NCBI RefSeq assembly: GCF_025751435.1
Contig: NZ_JAOWKY010000004.1
Span: 62,001 to 126,000 of the forward strand
Reading direction: 5' to 3'
Source: Albidovulum marisflavi
GTDB taxonomy: Bacteria > Pseudomonadota > Alphaproteobacteria > Rhodobacterales > Rhodobacteraceae
Length of the DNA stretch: 64,000 nt
Shown: piece by piece, positions 9,262 through 18,679 of the stretch
Numbering within the stretch: the stretch's first letter is position 1
Layout of the letters: each line of letters opens with the position of its first letter
Position numbers and translations under genes: made by a program
Notes under the pieces: model-generated
Database searches by the model: none
The model's input: only the letters and a program-made list of their open reading frames with translations
What the model was told of the DNA's origin: nothing

Positions 9262-9282
9262 CCGGGGGCAGGCAGCCCCCGG
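9262..9282. repeat. GC-rich hairpin between mccB and mccA
   Basis: CCGGGGGC and GCCCCCGG form a perfect 8-bp stem around AGGCA, inside a tract with a further CCCCGGGGG just upstream. There is no T-run after it. Its dispersed-repeat look (pyrimidine-rich start, then the CCCCGGGGG core) suggests an intergenic repeat family, but only one copy was noticed in this window. Confidence 0.45.
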
Positions 9283-9308
9283 CCGCGTGCCATGCGAAAG
9301 GTCCGCTG

Positions 9309-11234
9309 ATGTTCAAGAAGATCCTGATCGCCAACCGGGGAGAGATCGCCTGCCGCGTCATCGACACGGCCCGCAAGCTTGGCGTGGCGACGGTCGCCGT
9401 CTACTCCGACGCCGACGCCACCGCTCGGCATGTCGCGATGGCCGACGAAGCTGTCCACATCGGCGGCCCGCGCCCGTCGGACAGCTATCTCAAGGGCGAT
9501 CATATCATTCAGGCCGCGATCGCGACGGGCGCTCAGGCGATCCATCCGGGTTATGGGTTCCTGTCCGAAAACCCGGAATTCGTGGACGCGGTCGAGGCCG
9601 CCGGACTGACCTTCATCGGCCCCTCGGCAGCGGCCATTCGCGCGATGGGGTTGAAGGACGCAGCCAAGGCGCTGATGGAACGGGCCGGCGTTCCGGTCGT
9701 GCCGGGCTATCACGGCGAAAACCAGGACCCCGAACACCTTGCCGGCGCGGCCGAGGCGATCGGCTACCCGGTCCTGATCAAGGCCGTCGCGGGCGGCGGC
9801 GGAAAGGGGATGCGGCTGGTCGAACGGCATCGGGACTTCGCCGCCGCGCTTGAGAGCGCGCAGGGCGAGGCGCGGACCGCCTTTGGCAATCCCGCAGTGC
9901 TGATAGAGAAGTTCGTCCAGCAGCCGCGCCACATCGAGGTGCAGGTCTTTGGCGACGGCATACATGCCGTGCATCTGTTCGAGCGCGACTGCTCGCTCCA
10001 GCGCCGCCACCAAAAGGTGATTGAGGAAGCGCCCGCGCCAGGCATGACCGAAGCGATGCGCGCCGCCATGGGCCAGGCCGCCGTGCGCGCCGCCGAAGCC
10101 ATCGGCTACAAGGGCGCAGGCACCGTCGAGTTCATCGTCGACGGGTCCGAGGGGCTGCGACCCGACCGCTTCTGGTTCATGGAGATGAACACCCGCCTTC
10201 AGGTCGAACACCCGGTGACCGAGGCGATCACCGGCATAGACCTTGTCGAATGGCAGCTGCGCGTGGCCAGCGGCGAACCGCTGCCGGCGTCTCAGGCGGA
10301 TCTGGCCATCAAGGGCCACGCCTTCGAGGCGCGGCTTTACGCCGAGGACGTCCCGGCCGGGTTCCTGCCCGCGACCGGGACGCTGACGCATCTGCGTTTT
10401 CCCGAAGGCGCGCGGGCCGATACCGGGGTTCGCCCCGGCGACACGATCAGCCCCTGGTACGACCCGATGATCGCCAAGATCATCACGCACGGGCCCACGC
10501 GCGCGATCGCGCTGTCCCGGCTGCGCGCGGCGCTTGAGGCGACCGAGGTCGCGGGCTCTGTCACCAACCTTTCGTTTCTGGGCGCGCTCGCCAGGCACGA
10601 GGGCTTTGGGCGGGGCGAAGTGGACACGGGCCTAATCGCCCGGGACATCGACGGCCTGACACGGGCCTCTGCGCCCGATCTTGCGGTGCAGGCGCTTGCG
10701 GCGCTTGGTGCGGCCGGACTGGACACGGGCGGCTCTGCCGTTGCGGGCTTCACGCTTTGGGGACCGCTTCGCAGGACGGTGACGCTGGACGGACTTTCCG
10801 CCCAAATCGACGTGCTGGCGCCCAACCATGCCCGCGTCGCCATCGACGGGGCAGAGGCGGAATGTCGTCTGATCTCGGACAGCTGGTGGGTGAATGGCCG
10901 CCCCTCGGGCGCGCGCATCGTGCTGACCCCCGGCAGGGTCAGCATCTTCGGCCCCGGCGCCTTCCACTTCGACCTGACCGACCCGCTCGACCGCCGGTCA
11001 GAGGCGGCGGGCGGCGGTTTGACGCTGTCGCCGATGCCCGGTCTGGTCAAGGCGGTGTTCGTTGCCGCAGGCCAGACGGTCAAGGCGGGCGATCGCCTCG
11101 CGGTACTTGAGGCGATGAAGATGGAGCACACTCTTGCCGCCGCGCGTGACGGCACCGTGGCAGAGGTTCTGGCCAGCCCCGGCCAACAGGTCGAAGCCGG
11201 TGTCGCCCTGATCCGTCTGGAGGAAGAGCCATGA
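9309..11234 (+). CDS. mccA: methylcrotonyl-CoA carboxylase, biotin-containing (alpha) subunit
   Basis: A 641-residue biotin carboxylase fused to a biotin carrier domain. The N-terminal ATP-grasp part shows ANRGEIACRV, HPGYGFLSEN, the KAVAGGGGKGMR ATP loop, and EMNTRLQVEHPVTE. The C-terminal carrier domain has EAMKMEH, with Lys604 as the predicted biotinylation site, 37 residues from the C-terminus. It carboxylates biotin for the beta subunit encoded upstream. The ATG overlaps nothing, but the stop overlaps the following glutathione transferase gene (ATGA), so they are translationally coupled. Biotin attachment would need the BirA encoded at 31674. Confidence 0.95.
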   Translation: MFKKILIANRGEIACRVIDTARKLGVATVAVYSDADATARHVAMADEAVHIGGPRPSDSYLKGDHIIQAAIATGAQAIHPGYGFLSENPEFVDAVEAAGLTFIGPSAAAIRAMGLKDAAKALMERAGVPVVPGYHGENQDPEHLAGAAEAIGYPVLIKAVAGGGGKGMRLVERHRDFAAALESAQGEARTAFGNPAVLIEKFVQQPRHIEVQVFGDGIHAVHLFERDCSLQRRHQKVIEEAPAPGMTEAMRAAMGQAAVRAAEAIGYKGAGTVEFIVDGSEGLRPDRFWFMEMNTRLQVEHPVTEAITGIDLVEWQLRVASGEPLPASQADLAIKGHAFEARLYAEDVPAGFLPATGTLTHLRFPEGARADTGVRPGDTISPWYDPMIAKIITHGPTRAIALSRLRAALEATEVAGSVTNLSFLGALARHEGFGRGEVDTGLIARDIDGLTRASAPDLAVQALAALGAAGLDTGGSAVAGFTLWGPLRRTVTLDGLSAQIDVLAPNHARVAIDGAEAECRLISDSWWVNGRPSGARIVLTPGRVSIFGPGAFHFDLTDPLDRRSEAAGGGLTLSPMPGLVKAVFVAAGQTVKAGDRLAVLEAMKMEHTLAAARDGTVAEVLASPGQQVEAGVALIRLEEEP

Positions 11235-11893
11235 CGGTCCGCCTGCATCACGTTCCGTTCTCTCGCTCATTCCGGGTGCTGTGGTTGCTTTGCGAAATGG
11301 GGATCGAGCCCGAGATCGTTGAACACGCGATAACAGACGGATCGCTTCGCGATCCCGACTATCTGGGCAAGTCGCCCGCCGGTCGCGTTCCTGCGATTGA
11401 GATCGACGGGATCACGATGTGCGAAAGCGGCGCGATCACCGAATACCTGTGCGAGACGCCGGCAGGCCGTGGTTTCGGCCGCGCGCCGGGCGACCCGGAG
11501 CGTCCCACGTACCTGGAATGGCTGCACTTCGCTGAAACGCAGGCGCATCTTATCGCAAACCTGAACCTGCAATGGGTTTTCCTGCGCGAGCCGTCGATGC
11601 GCTCGAAGACCCTGCTGAAGCTGGACACCAGGCGGCTCGAACTGACACTGCGCGCGGTGGAAGGGCGGCTGGAGGGCCGCGACCACCTGTTGTCGGGTGG
11701 CTTTTCGGGTGCGGATACGATGCTGGGCTACAACCTTCTGGCCGTCCCGCGTTTCGTGCATCTGGATCCGTTCCCGGCGATCCGCACCTATTTGTCACGG
11801 GTGCAGTCGCGGCCTGCTTTCCTGCGGGCGCGGGCGCTGGATGGCGAGCAGCGGTTCTATTCGCAGGACTTCTACGAGGTGTCGGATGGCTGA
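11231..11893 (+). CDS. glutathione S-transferase family protein
   Basis: A 220-residue cytosolic glutathione transferase with an N-terminal thioredoxin-like domain (SPAGRVPAIEIDG with the cis-proline, ESGAITEYL for the gamma-glutamyl site) and a C-terminal all-helical domain. A Ser/Arg pair near the N-terminus (PFSRSFRVLW) sits where the catalytic residue is expected. It is wedged between mccA and the HMG-CoA lyase gene with overlaps on both sides (ATGA and 8 bases), so it is expressed with the leucine pathway. Its role there is unknown; protecting against or using a reactive enoyl-CoA is a guess. Confidence 0.85.
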   Translation: MTVRLHHVPFSRSFRVLWLLCEMGIEPEIVEHAITDGSLRDPDYLGKSPAGRVPAIEIDGITMCESGAITEYLCETPAGRGFGRAPGDPERPTYLEWLHFAETQAHLIANLNLQWVFLREPSMRSKTLLKLDTRRLELTLRAVEGRLEGRDHLLSGGFSGADTMLGYNLLAVPRFVHLDPFPAIRTYLSRVQSRPAFLRARALDGEQRFYSQDFYEVSDG

Positions 11894-12758
11894 GTTCGTC
11901 GAGATCGTCGAAATGGGGCCACGCGATGGACTTCAGAACGAAAAGCGCCTGATCCCGACGGACGAGAAGATTGCGCTGGTCAACGCGCTGAACCTCGTGG
12001 GTTTCCGCCGGATCGAGGTGGCCAGCTTCGTGTCGCCCAAATGGGTGCCGCAGATGGCCGACAGCGCAAGGGTGATGGCGGGCATGACGCGCCTTCCGGG
12101 TGTGCGTTACATGGCGCTGACGCCGAACCTGAAGGGGTATGAGTCGGCGCGCGCCGCACGTGCGGACGAGGTGGCGATCTTCGCGTCCGCGTCCGAAGGG
12201 TTTTCCAAGGCGAACCTCAATTGCTCGATCGCCGAAAGCCTCGCGCGCTTCCACCCCGTGGCCGATGCCGCACGGGCAGACGGGATCGCGCTGCGCGGCT
12301 ACGTTTCCGTCGTGACGGACTGCCCCTATGACGGCGCTATTGCACCGCAGGCCGCCGCCCGGGTCACGGCCGCGCTGCGCGACATGGGCTGCCATGAGGT
12401 GAGCCTTGGCGACACCATCGGACAGGGGGTGCCAGAGCGGGTCGACGCGATGCTGGCCGCGGTGCTGCAGGAGATGCCGGCCAACCGTCTGGCCGGCCAC
12501 TTCCACGATACCGCCGGGCGGGCACTGGCCAATATCGAGGTATCACTGGCGCGTGGGCTGCGCGTGTTCGACGCGGCCGTGGGTGGGCTTGGCGGCTGCC
12601 CCTACGCGCCAGGCGCCGCAGGAAACGTCGCCACCGAGGCGGTGGACGCGCGCCTGAAGGCGCTAGGGTACGACACCGGGCTCGACCCCGCACGGCTGGC
12701 CGAGGCCGCGGCTGTGGCGCGGGCGATGCGGACGGGAAGCGAAAGGGCAGGGGAATGA
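11886..12758 (+). CDS. mvaB: hydroxymethylglutaryl-CoA lyase
   Basis: The 290-residue TIM-barrel enzyme splits HMG-CoA into acetyl-CoA and acetoacetate, the last step of leucine degradation. Motifs agree with the family: EMGPRDGLQNE near residues 9-19 with the catalytic Arg13 and metal-binding Asp14, GHFHDTAGRA with the two metal-ligand histidines, and the active-site cysteine loop GGLGGCPYAPGA. I chose the ATG at 11886 (MAEFVEIVE), which overlaps the GST stop by eight bases; the open frame upstream is GST sequence in another frame. The stop overlaps the next gene by four bases. Confidence 0.95.
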   Translation: MAEFVEIVEMGPRDGLQNEKRLIPTDEKIALVNALNLVGFRRIEVASFVSPKWVPQMADSARVMAGMTRLPGVRYMALTPNLKGYESARAARADEVAIFASASEGFSKANLNCSIAESLARFHPVADAARADGIALRGYVSVVTDCPYDGAIAPQAAARVTAALRDMGCHEVSLGDTIGQGVPERVDAMLAAVLQEMPANRLAGHFHDTAGRALANIEVSLARGLRVFDAAVGGLGGCPYAPGAAGNVATEAVDARLKALGYDTGLDPARLAEAAAVARAMRTGSERAGE

Positions 12759-13537
12759 CCGACACGATAACAGTCGACTGCGACGCGCGCGGTGTCGCGC
12801 GGCTGACACTGAACAGGCCGGAAAAGCACAACGCGCTTTCCGCGCAGATGATCGCCGAGCTGACCGCCGCGACCGAACGGCTGGGCCGCGATCCGTCGGT
12901 ACGCGTCATCGTGCTGGCGGGCGCGGGGGACAGCTTCTGCGCGGGCGGCGACCTTGGCTGGATGCGCGAGCAGATGGCGGCGGATGCCGCCACCCGTGCG
13001 CGCGAGGCGACGAAGCTGGCCATGATGCTCCAGGCGCTCAACACCTGCCCGAAGCCGGTGATCGGCCGCATCCAGGGCAACGCCTTTGGCGGGGGTGTCG
13101 GGATGATGTCGGTCTGCGACCTGGCGGTCGGGGTGTCCGGCTCACGTTTCGGCCTGACCGAGACCCGGCTGGGTCTGATCCCGGCGACCATCGGTCCCTA
13201 TGTGCTGGCGCGCATGGGCGAGGCGATGGCGCGGCGCGTCTTCATGTCGGCGCGCTTCTTCGGGGCGCAAGAGGCCGTGTCGCTGGGCCTGCTGGCGCAG
13301 GCTGTCGACCCCGCCGATCTGGACGTCGCGGTCGAGGCGCAGGTCGAGCCCTATCTGTCCTGCGCGCCCGGCGCAGTGGCCGAGGCCAAGGCCCTGGCGC
13401 GCCGCCTGGGGCCCACGATCGAAGAGGCGACGATCGCCGATACGATCCAGGCCCTTGTCCGACGCTGGGAAAGCGACGAGGCGAAAGAGGGAATCGCCGC
13501 CTTCTTCGAAAAGCGCCCGCCAGCGTGGAAACACTGA
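12755..13537 (+). CDS. liuC: enoyl-CoA hydratase/isomerase family, probable methylglutaconyl-CoA hydratase
   Basis: A 260-residue crotonase-fold protein. The oxyanion-hole segments are AGAGDSFCAGGDLGWM and GNAFGGGVGMMSVCD, followed by the FGLTETRLGLIPATIGPYV stretch with a Glu at the expected catalytic position. The AGGDLGWM variant resembles 3-methylglutaconyl-CoA hydratases, and the position directly after HMG-CoA lyase fits the missing step between the carboxylase and the lyase. It is the last gene of the cluster; the nuo promoter region follows. Confidence 0.88.
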   Translation: MTDTITVDCDARGVARLTLNRPEKHNALSAQMIAELTAATERLGRDPSVRVIVLAGAGDSFCAGGDLGWMREQMAADAATRAREATKLAMMLQALNTCPKPVIGRIQGNAFGGGVGMMSVCDLAVGVSGSRFGLTETRLGLIPATIGPYVLARMGEAMARRVFMSARFFGAQEAVSLGLLAQAVDPADLDVAVEAQVEPYLSCAPGAVAEAKALARRLGPTIEEATIADTIQALVRRWESDEAKEGIAAFFEKRPPAWKH

Positions 13538-13667
13538 CGGAATCGGGTCGGCCGCCCTTGGTCCCAGCGGATTGCCGCACTGCGGCGCGGCTGTAACATT
13601 CCACCGGAAATCGACCATGTTCCCGCTATCGCCCGCTTTTCCCTGCCGGGCAGCGCATCGGCTTCGG

Positions 13668-13696
13668 TTGACCCCGCCATGGCGGGAGAGTAAACG
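13668..13696 (+). promoter_or_regulatory. candidate promoter of the nuo operon
   Basis: TTGACC at 13668-13673 and TAAACG at 13691-13696 are 17 bases apart, 54 bases before the nuoA start. The -10 match is weak (3/6). The spacer contains the perfect palindrome listed separately. Confidence 0.35.
13673..13686. promoter_or_regulatory. 14-bp palindrome in the nuo upstream region
   Basis: CCCGCCATGGCGGG is a perfect dyad lying between the -35-like and -10-like hexamers upstream of nuoA, a classic repressor position. No adjacent regulator is encoded. Confidence 0.4.
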
Positions 13697-13750
13697 GCTC
13701 AGAAGCCACACGCCGTAGGCACATCGCCGGCGCGAAGAAGGAGCCGCCCC

Positions 13751-14640
<890 letters not shown>

Positions 14641-14650
14641 GGAGAAGATC

Positions 14651-15253
14651 ATGTCCGCAGCCCTTCAGGAACTTGCCGCGCATATCGAGCTGAAACGGCC
14701 GAACGAGGTCGTGTCGACCGAAGTCGCCTTTGGCGAGCTGAGCGTCACCGCCACCTTGTCCGGCATCGTGGAATTCGTAGAGTTCCTGCGCGCCGACCAG
14801 AATTGCCGCTTCTCGACGCTTGTCGACATCACAGCCGTCGATCACCCAGAGCGGCCGGCGCGTTTCGACGTCGTCTACCATTTCCTTTCGATGTACCGGA
14901 ACCACCGCATCCGCGTTAAGGTCGCCATGCGCGAAGATGAGATGGTGCCGTCGATCTGTTCCGTCCACCCCTCGGCCAATTGGTTTGAGCGCGAGGTGTT
15001 CGACATGTTCGGCATTCTCTTCTCCGGCCACCCGGACCTGCGGCGGATCCTGACCGACTACGGTTTCCGCGGCCATCCGCTGCGCAAGGACTTCCCCACG
15101 ACGGGCTACACCGAAGTCCGCTACGACGAGGCGGAAAAGCGCGTGGTCTACGAGCCGGTGAAGCTGGTTCAGGACTACCGGCTTTTCGATTTCATGAGCC
15201 CCTGGGAGGGTGCCCAGTACATCCTGCCGGGCGACGAGAAGGGGGCGAAGTGA
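14651..15253 (+). CDS. nuoC: NADH-quinone oxidoreductase subunit C
   Basis: The 200-residue 30-kDa-type subunit of the complex I Q-module. It has the family block around [14 protein letters not shown] and the signature [14 protein letters not shown] followed by [13 protein letters not shown] and HPLRKDFP. NuoC and NuoD are separate genes here, unlike the fused NuoCD of enteric bacteria. GAGGAGA precedes the ATG, ten bases after nuoB. The stop overlaps the nuoD start. Confidence 0.96.
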   Translation: MSAALQELAAHIELKRPNEVVSTEVAFGELSVTATLSGIVEFVEFLRADQNCRFSTLVDITAVDHPERPARFDVVYHFLSMYRNHRIRVKVAMREDEMVPSICSVHPSANWFEREVFDMFGILFSGHPDLRRILTDYGFRGHPLRKDFPTTGYTEVRYDEAEKRVVYEPVKLVQDYRLFDFMSPWEGAQYILPGDEKGAK

Positions 15254-16467
15254 TGGACGGCACTTTCAACGACGCGCTGACCGGCGAGCAGAAGATCCGC
15301 AACTTCAACATCAACTTCGGTCCCCAGCACCCGGCGGCGCACGGCGTGCTGCGCCTTGTGCTTGAGCTTGACGGCGAGATCGTCGAGCGCGCTGACCCGC
15401 ATATCGGCCTTCTTCACCGCGGCACCGAAAAGCTGATGGAAAGCCGCACCTACCTGCAGAACCTGCCCTATTTCGACCGGCTCGACTATGTGGCGCCGAT
15501 GAACCAGGAACATGCCTGGTGCCTGGCAATCGAACGACTGACCGGGACCGAGGTTCCGCGCCGCGCGCAGTTGATCCGGGTGCTGTATTCCGAGATCGGC
15601 CGCATCCTGAACCACCTGCTGAACGTGACGACGCAGGCCATGGACGTCGGCGCCCTGACTCCGCCGCTGTGGGGGTTCGAAGAGCGCGAAAAGCTCATGG
15701 TCTTCTACGAACGGGCCTGCGGCGCGCGCCTGCACGCGGCCTACTTCCGCCCGGGCGGCGTCCACCAGGACCTGCCTGAAGACTTGATCAACGACATCGA
15801 GGAATGGGCCACCGCCTTCCCGAAGGTGCTTGACGACATCGACGGCCTTCTGACCGACAACCGCATCTTCAAGCAGCGCAACGCCGACATCGGCATCGTG
15901 CACGAGCAGGACGCTCTGGACTGGGGCTATTCGGGTGTGATGGTGCGCGGCTCGGGCATGGCGTGGGACCTTCGCCGTGCGCAACCCTACGAATGCTATG
16001 ACGAGTTCGACTTCAAGATCCCGGTCGGCAAGAACGGCGACTGCTATGACCGTTACCTGTGCCGCATGGCCGAGATGCGGGAATCCACCTCGATCATACA
16101 TCAGGCCATCGCCAAGCTGCGCGCGCCCGAGGGCCGAACCGACATCCTGGCGCGCGGCAAGATGACGCCGCCGAAGCGCGGAGAGATGAAGCGCTCGATG
16201 GAAGCGCTCATTCACCACTTCAAGCTTTACACCGAAGGTTTCCATGTCCCGGAAGGCGAGGTCTACGCCGCCGTCGAGGCGCCCAAGGGCGAGTTCGGGG
16301 TCTACCTGAAGTCGGACGGCAGCAACAAACCCTACCGCGCCAAGATCCGCGCGCCAGGCTTCCTGCACCTTCAATCGCTCGATTGGATGGCCAAGGGCCA
16401 CATGCTGGCCGACGTCGCCGCGATCATCGGCACGATGGACGTCGTGTTCGGGGAGATCGACCGGTAA
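15253..16467 (+). CDS. nuoD: NADH-quinone oxidoreductase subunit D
   Basis: The 49-kDa-type subunit (404 residues) forms most of the quinone-binding cavity together with NuoB. Characteristic segments are [14 protein letters not shown] near the N-terminus, the HRGTEKLME stretch, and the C-terminal [14 protein letters not shown]. The ATG at 15253 overlaps the nuoC stop (TGATG); a GTG one codon upstream is also possible. The last base of its stop codon is the first base of the small gene that follows. Confidence 0.96.
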   Translation: MDGTFNDALTGEQKIRNFNINFGPQHPAAHGVLRLVLELDGEIVERADPHIGLLHRGTEKLMESRTYLQNLPYFDRLDYVAPMNQEHAWCLAIERLTGTEVPRRAQLIRVLYSEIGRILNHLLNVTTQAMDVGALTPPLWGFEEREKLMVFYERACGARLHAAYFRPGGVHQDLPEDLINDIEEWATAFPKVLDDIDGLLTDNRIFKQRNADIGIVHEQDALDWGYSGVMVRGSGMAWDLRRAQPYECYDEFDFKIPVGKNGDCYDRYLCRMAEMRESTSIIHQAIAKLRAPEGRTDILARGKMTPPKRGEMKRSMEALIHHFKLYTEGFHVPEGEVYAAVEAPKGEFGVYLKSDGSNKPYRAKIRAPGFLHLQSLDWMAKGHMLADVAAIIGTMDVVFGEIDR

Positions 16468-16625
16468 TGCCCGACGTGACGATCAACCTCTGGACGCTGA
16501 TCCTCGGCGCGGCCTCGGGCCTTGCCGCGGTCTTCGGCGCGCGGGCGGGTAATCGTCTGGTCATGGGCGCCATCATCGGCGCCGCCACAGCCGCAATCCT
16601 GACTATCGCCAGGGGATACATCTAA
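16467..16625 (+). CDS. small membrane protein between nuoD and nuoE (unknown)
   Basis: A 52-residue frame, [15 protein letters not shown] at the start and a basic C-terminus (IARGYI). It begins on the last base of the nuoD stop (TAATG) and ends three bases before nuoE. Two hydrophobic stretches, each rich in Gly/Ala/Ile (about residues 8-24 and 30-48), with an Arg-containing turn between them, suggest a two-helix membrane hairpin. Its perfect fit between two structural genes and its protein-like composition argue that it is translated. I know no function. Unidentified small frames in the nuo cluster are described for Paracoccus denitrificans, but I cannot match this one by name. Confidence 0.6.
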   Translation: MPDVTINLWTLILGAASGLAAVFGARAGNRLVMGAIIGAATAAILTIARGYI

Positions 16626-16628
16626 GTC

Positions 16629-17753
16629 ATGCTCCGCCGTCTTCACAAAGAACAGCCTGCCTCCTTCGAATTCACGCCCGCGAACCTTGCCTGGGCGAAG
16701 GGGCAGATGACGAAATACCCCGAAGGGCGTCAGGCCTCGGCGGTCATCCCGCTTCTGTGGCGCGCGCAAGAGCAAGAGGGCTGGCTGTCCCGGCCCGCGA
16801 TCGAATATGTCGCGGACATGTTGGGTATGGCCTATATCCGGGCGCTGGAGGTTGCGACCTTCTACTTCATGTTCCAGCTGCAACCTGTTGGTTCCGTTGC
16901 CCATATCCAGATCTGTGGAACCACGTCCTGCATGATCTGCGGGGCAGAGGACCTGATCAAGGTCTGCAAGGAAAAGATCGCCGCCACGCCGCACACGGTT
17001 TCGGCCGATGGCAAGTTTTCCTGGGAAGAGGTCGAATGCCTTGGCGCCTGCACCAACGCACCCATGGCGCAGATCGGCAAGGACTATTACGAAGACCTGA
17101 CGCCGCAGAGCCTTTCGCGGCTGCTTGACGACCTTTCGGCGGGCAAGCTGCCGGTCCCGGGGCCCCAGAACGGGCGCTATGCTTCGGAACCGCTTTCCGG
17201 CCTGACGTCCCTGAAGGATCACGAAGGCGGCAAGGCGCAGTACAACGCCTCTGTGCAACTCGCGATGGACGTTCGCGACGGGATCAAGCGCATCGACGGA
17301 ACCGAGGTTCCGCTTTTGACACCCTGGCTCGGGCGCGCTGAACCCGCGACGCCGGCCAAGGGCAAGCCCAAGGAGCCCAAGCCTGCGGCCGGGAAGCGCG
17401 TGGATGAGACGGGTATCACGGTTCAGGAAGCGCGGGCGGTGCCGACCGGCGCCCCCAAGGTTTCGGCCAAACAGCGCGCGGCCGACGCCGCAAGCGTCGC
17501 GCAGGAAAAGCCTGCGGGCCTGACGGCCGCGCGGGCGGGCGGGGCAGACGATCTCAAGCGGATCAAGGGCGTTGGGCCCAAGCTCGAGGCGCTTCTGAAC
17601 AGACTGGGCTATTATCACTTCGACCAGATCGCGGCCTGGAGCCCGGCCGAGGTCGCCTGGGTCGATGAGAATCTGGAAGGTTTCAAGGGCCGTGTCAGTC
17701 GGGACGGATGGGTCGAACAGGCCAGGGCCCTTGCGGAAGACGGAAAGGATTGA
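16629..17753 (+). CDS. nuoE: NADH-quinone oxidoreductase subunit E with C-terminal helix-hairpin-helix-like extension
   Basis: NuoE is the 24-kDa [2Fe-2S] subunit of the NADH-oxidising module. The first about 170 residues are the standard thioredoxin-like domain, with ligands in [10 protein letters not shown] and in [10 protein letters not shown]. The protein is 374 residues, about twice the usual length. After a Pro/Ala/Lys-rich linker (about 230-300) it ends in a compact domain (307-374) beginning [18 protein letters not shown], a helix-hairpin-helix-like GVGP motif. The same domain recurs in the next gene, 61 percent identical over 62 residues by hand alignment. What the extension does in complex I is unknown. 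Confidence 0.93.
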   Translation: MLRRLHKEQPASFEFTPANLAWAKGQMTKYPEGRQASAVIPLLWRAQEQEGWLSRPAIEYVADMLGMAYIRALEVATFYFMFQLQPVGSVAHIQICGTTSCMICGAEDLIKVCKEKIAATPHTVSADGKFSWEEVECLGACTNAPMAQIGKDYYEDLTPQSLSRLLDDLSAGKLPVPGPQNGRYASEPLSGLTSLKDHEGGKAQYNASVQLAMDVRDGIKRIDGTEVPLLTPWLGRAEPATPAKGKPKEPKPAAGKRVDETGITVQEARAVPTGAPKVSAKQRAADAASVAQEKPAGLTAARAGGADDLKRIKGVGPKLEALLNRLGYYHFDQIAAWSPAEVAWVDENLEGFKGRVSRDGWVEQARALAEDGKD

Positions 17754-17793
17754 GGAATTGAAGTAGCCCCGGCAGGGGCAGGGAACGGGAGAG

Positions 17794-18441
17794 ATGGCGC
17801 AGGTTTCGAATTCATCCTGTCGGACGCGATGCTGGCTGGGCGCGGCACTTCTGGGTGCGGTCGTAATTGTCGCGCTTATCCGATGGGCGAATGTGAGCCT
17901 GTTTTTCTCTTTGCTGATCGGGCTGGTTGCCTTCGCCGCGTCTGGTGCGCTGTCGACATCCAGGTTCTGCGCGGGCCGCAATCAGGAAGCGAAGGACGCG
18001 GTGGAATACGCCCCCCCCTCGCAGCAGTCCGAGCGCCCGCAGCCTGCCGTGGCCGCTGCCGTGGAGGACAAGGTGGAAGAGGCTGAAGAGGCACCCGGCG
18101 CGGCTCGCTCTGTTCCGCGCGACGAAGCGGCCCCGCTCATCGGACTTGACGCGGCGTTGTCTCGGGCGCGCCAGCGCAGTGTCGAGCCCCCGCCGGAATT
18201 CCTGACCGCCCCACGCGGCGGCAAGGCAGACGATCTGAAGCGCATCCGGGGCATCGGTCCCCAGCTAGAGGCGCTTCTGAACCAAACGGGCGTCTGGCAC
18301 TTTGACCAGATCGCCGGATGGCGGGCGCGGGATATCGCGCTTGTCGAAGAGAAGATGAAGGGCTTTCACGGCCGCATAACCCGGGACGAATGGGTCAAGC
18401 AGGCCCGTGCGATCGTCCAGGCCGGGCGGGGCGAGGGGTAG
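17794..18441 (+). CDS. membrane-anchored protein with NuoE-like C-terminal domain (unknown)
   Basis: A 215-residue protein with one or two N-terminal hydrophobic segments (about residues 10-50), an acidic Ala/Glu/Pro linker, and a C-terminal domain (146-211) that starts DDLKRIRGIGPQLEALLN and continues GVWHFDQIAGW, closely matching the NuoE tail. It appears to be a duplication of that extension placed on a membrane anchor. It lies 40 bases after nuoE and overlaps nothing at its 5' end; GAGAG precedes the ATG. A role in assembly or stabilisation of complex I is plausible from location only. Confidence 0.75.
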   Translation: MAQVSNSSCRTRCWLGAALLGAVVIVALIRWANVSLFFSLLIGLVAFAASGALSTSRFCAGRNQEAKDAVEYAPPSQQSERPQPAVAAAVEDKVEEAEEAPGAARSVPRDEAAPLIGLDAALSRARQRSVEPPPEFLTAPRGGKADDLKRIRGIGPQLEALLNQTGVWHFDQIAGWRARDIALVEEKMKGFHGRITRDEWVKQARAIVQAGRGEG

Positions 18442-18442
18442 G

Positions 18443-18670
18443 ATGGCGTCGAGGAAGAACGAAGAGAGCGACATGAGCCAGGCCCGGCAGGCCCGGGTTG
18501 TCGCGATCGTGATCGCCGTTGCCGGCGCCCTGTGGGTCGCGGCGCAATGGCTGGTCGAGCCGACAAGCCGCTACGCGGCCCTGTTCGACCTGATGGCTTT
18601 GGCGGCGTTCATCTGGGCGTTCGCGGTAACCTGGCGGATCTGGCGGCGCACCCGGCGCCAGGAAAGATGA
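18443..18670 (+). CDS. small membrane protein, DUF5337-like
   Basis: A 75-residue protein with two predicted membrane helices (about residues 16-34 and 41-58) and a strongly basic tail ending RRTRRQER. From memory it resembles the DUF5337 proteins found in Rhodobacteraceae nuo clusters. I start it at the ATG at 18443, with GAGGGG just upstream, one base after the preceding stop; the ATG at 18473 would give a shorter form beginning MSQARQAR. It ends nine bases before nuoF. Function is unknown. Confidence 0.65.
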   Translation: MASRKNEESDMSQARQARVVAIVIAVAGALWVAAQWLVEPTSRYAALFDLMALAAFIWAFAVTWRIWRRTRRQER

Positions 18671-18679
18671 GGAACTAAG

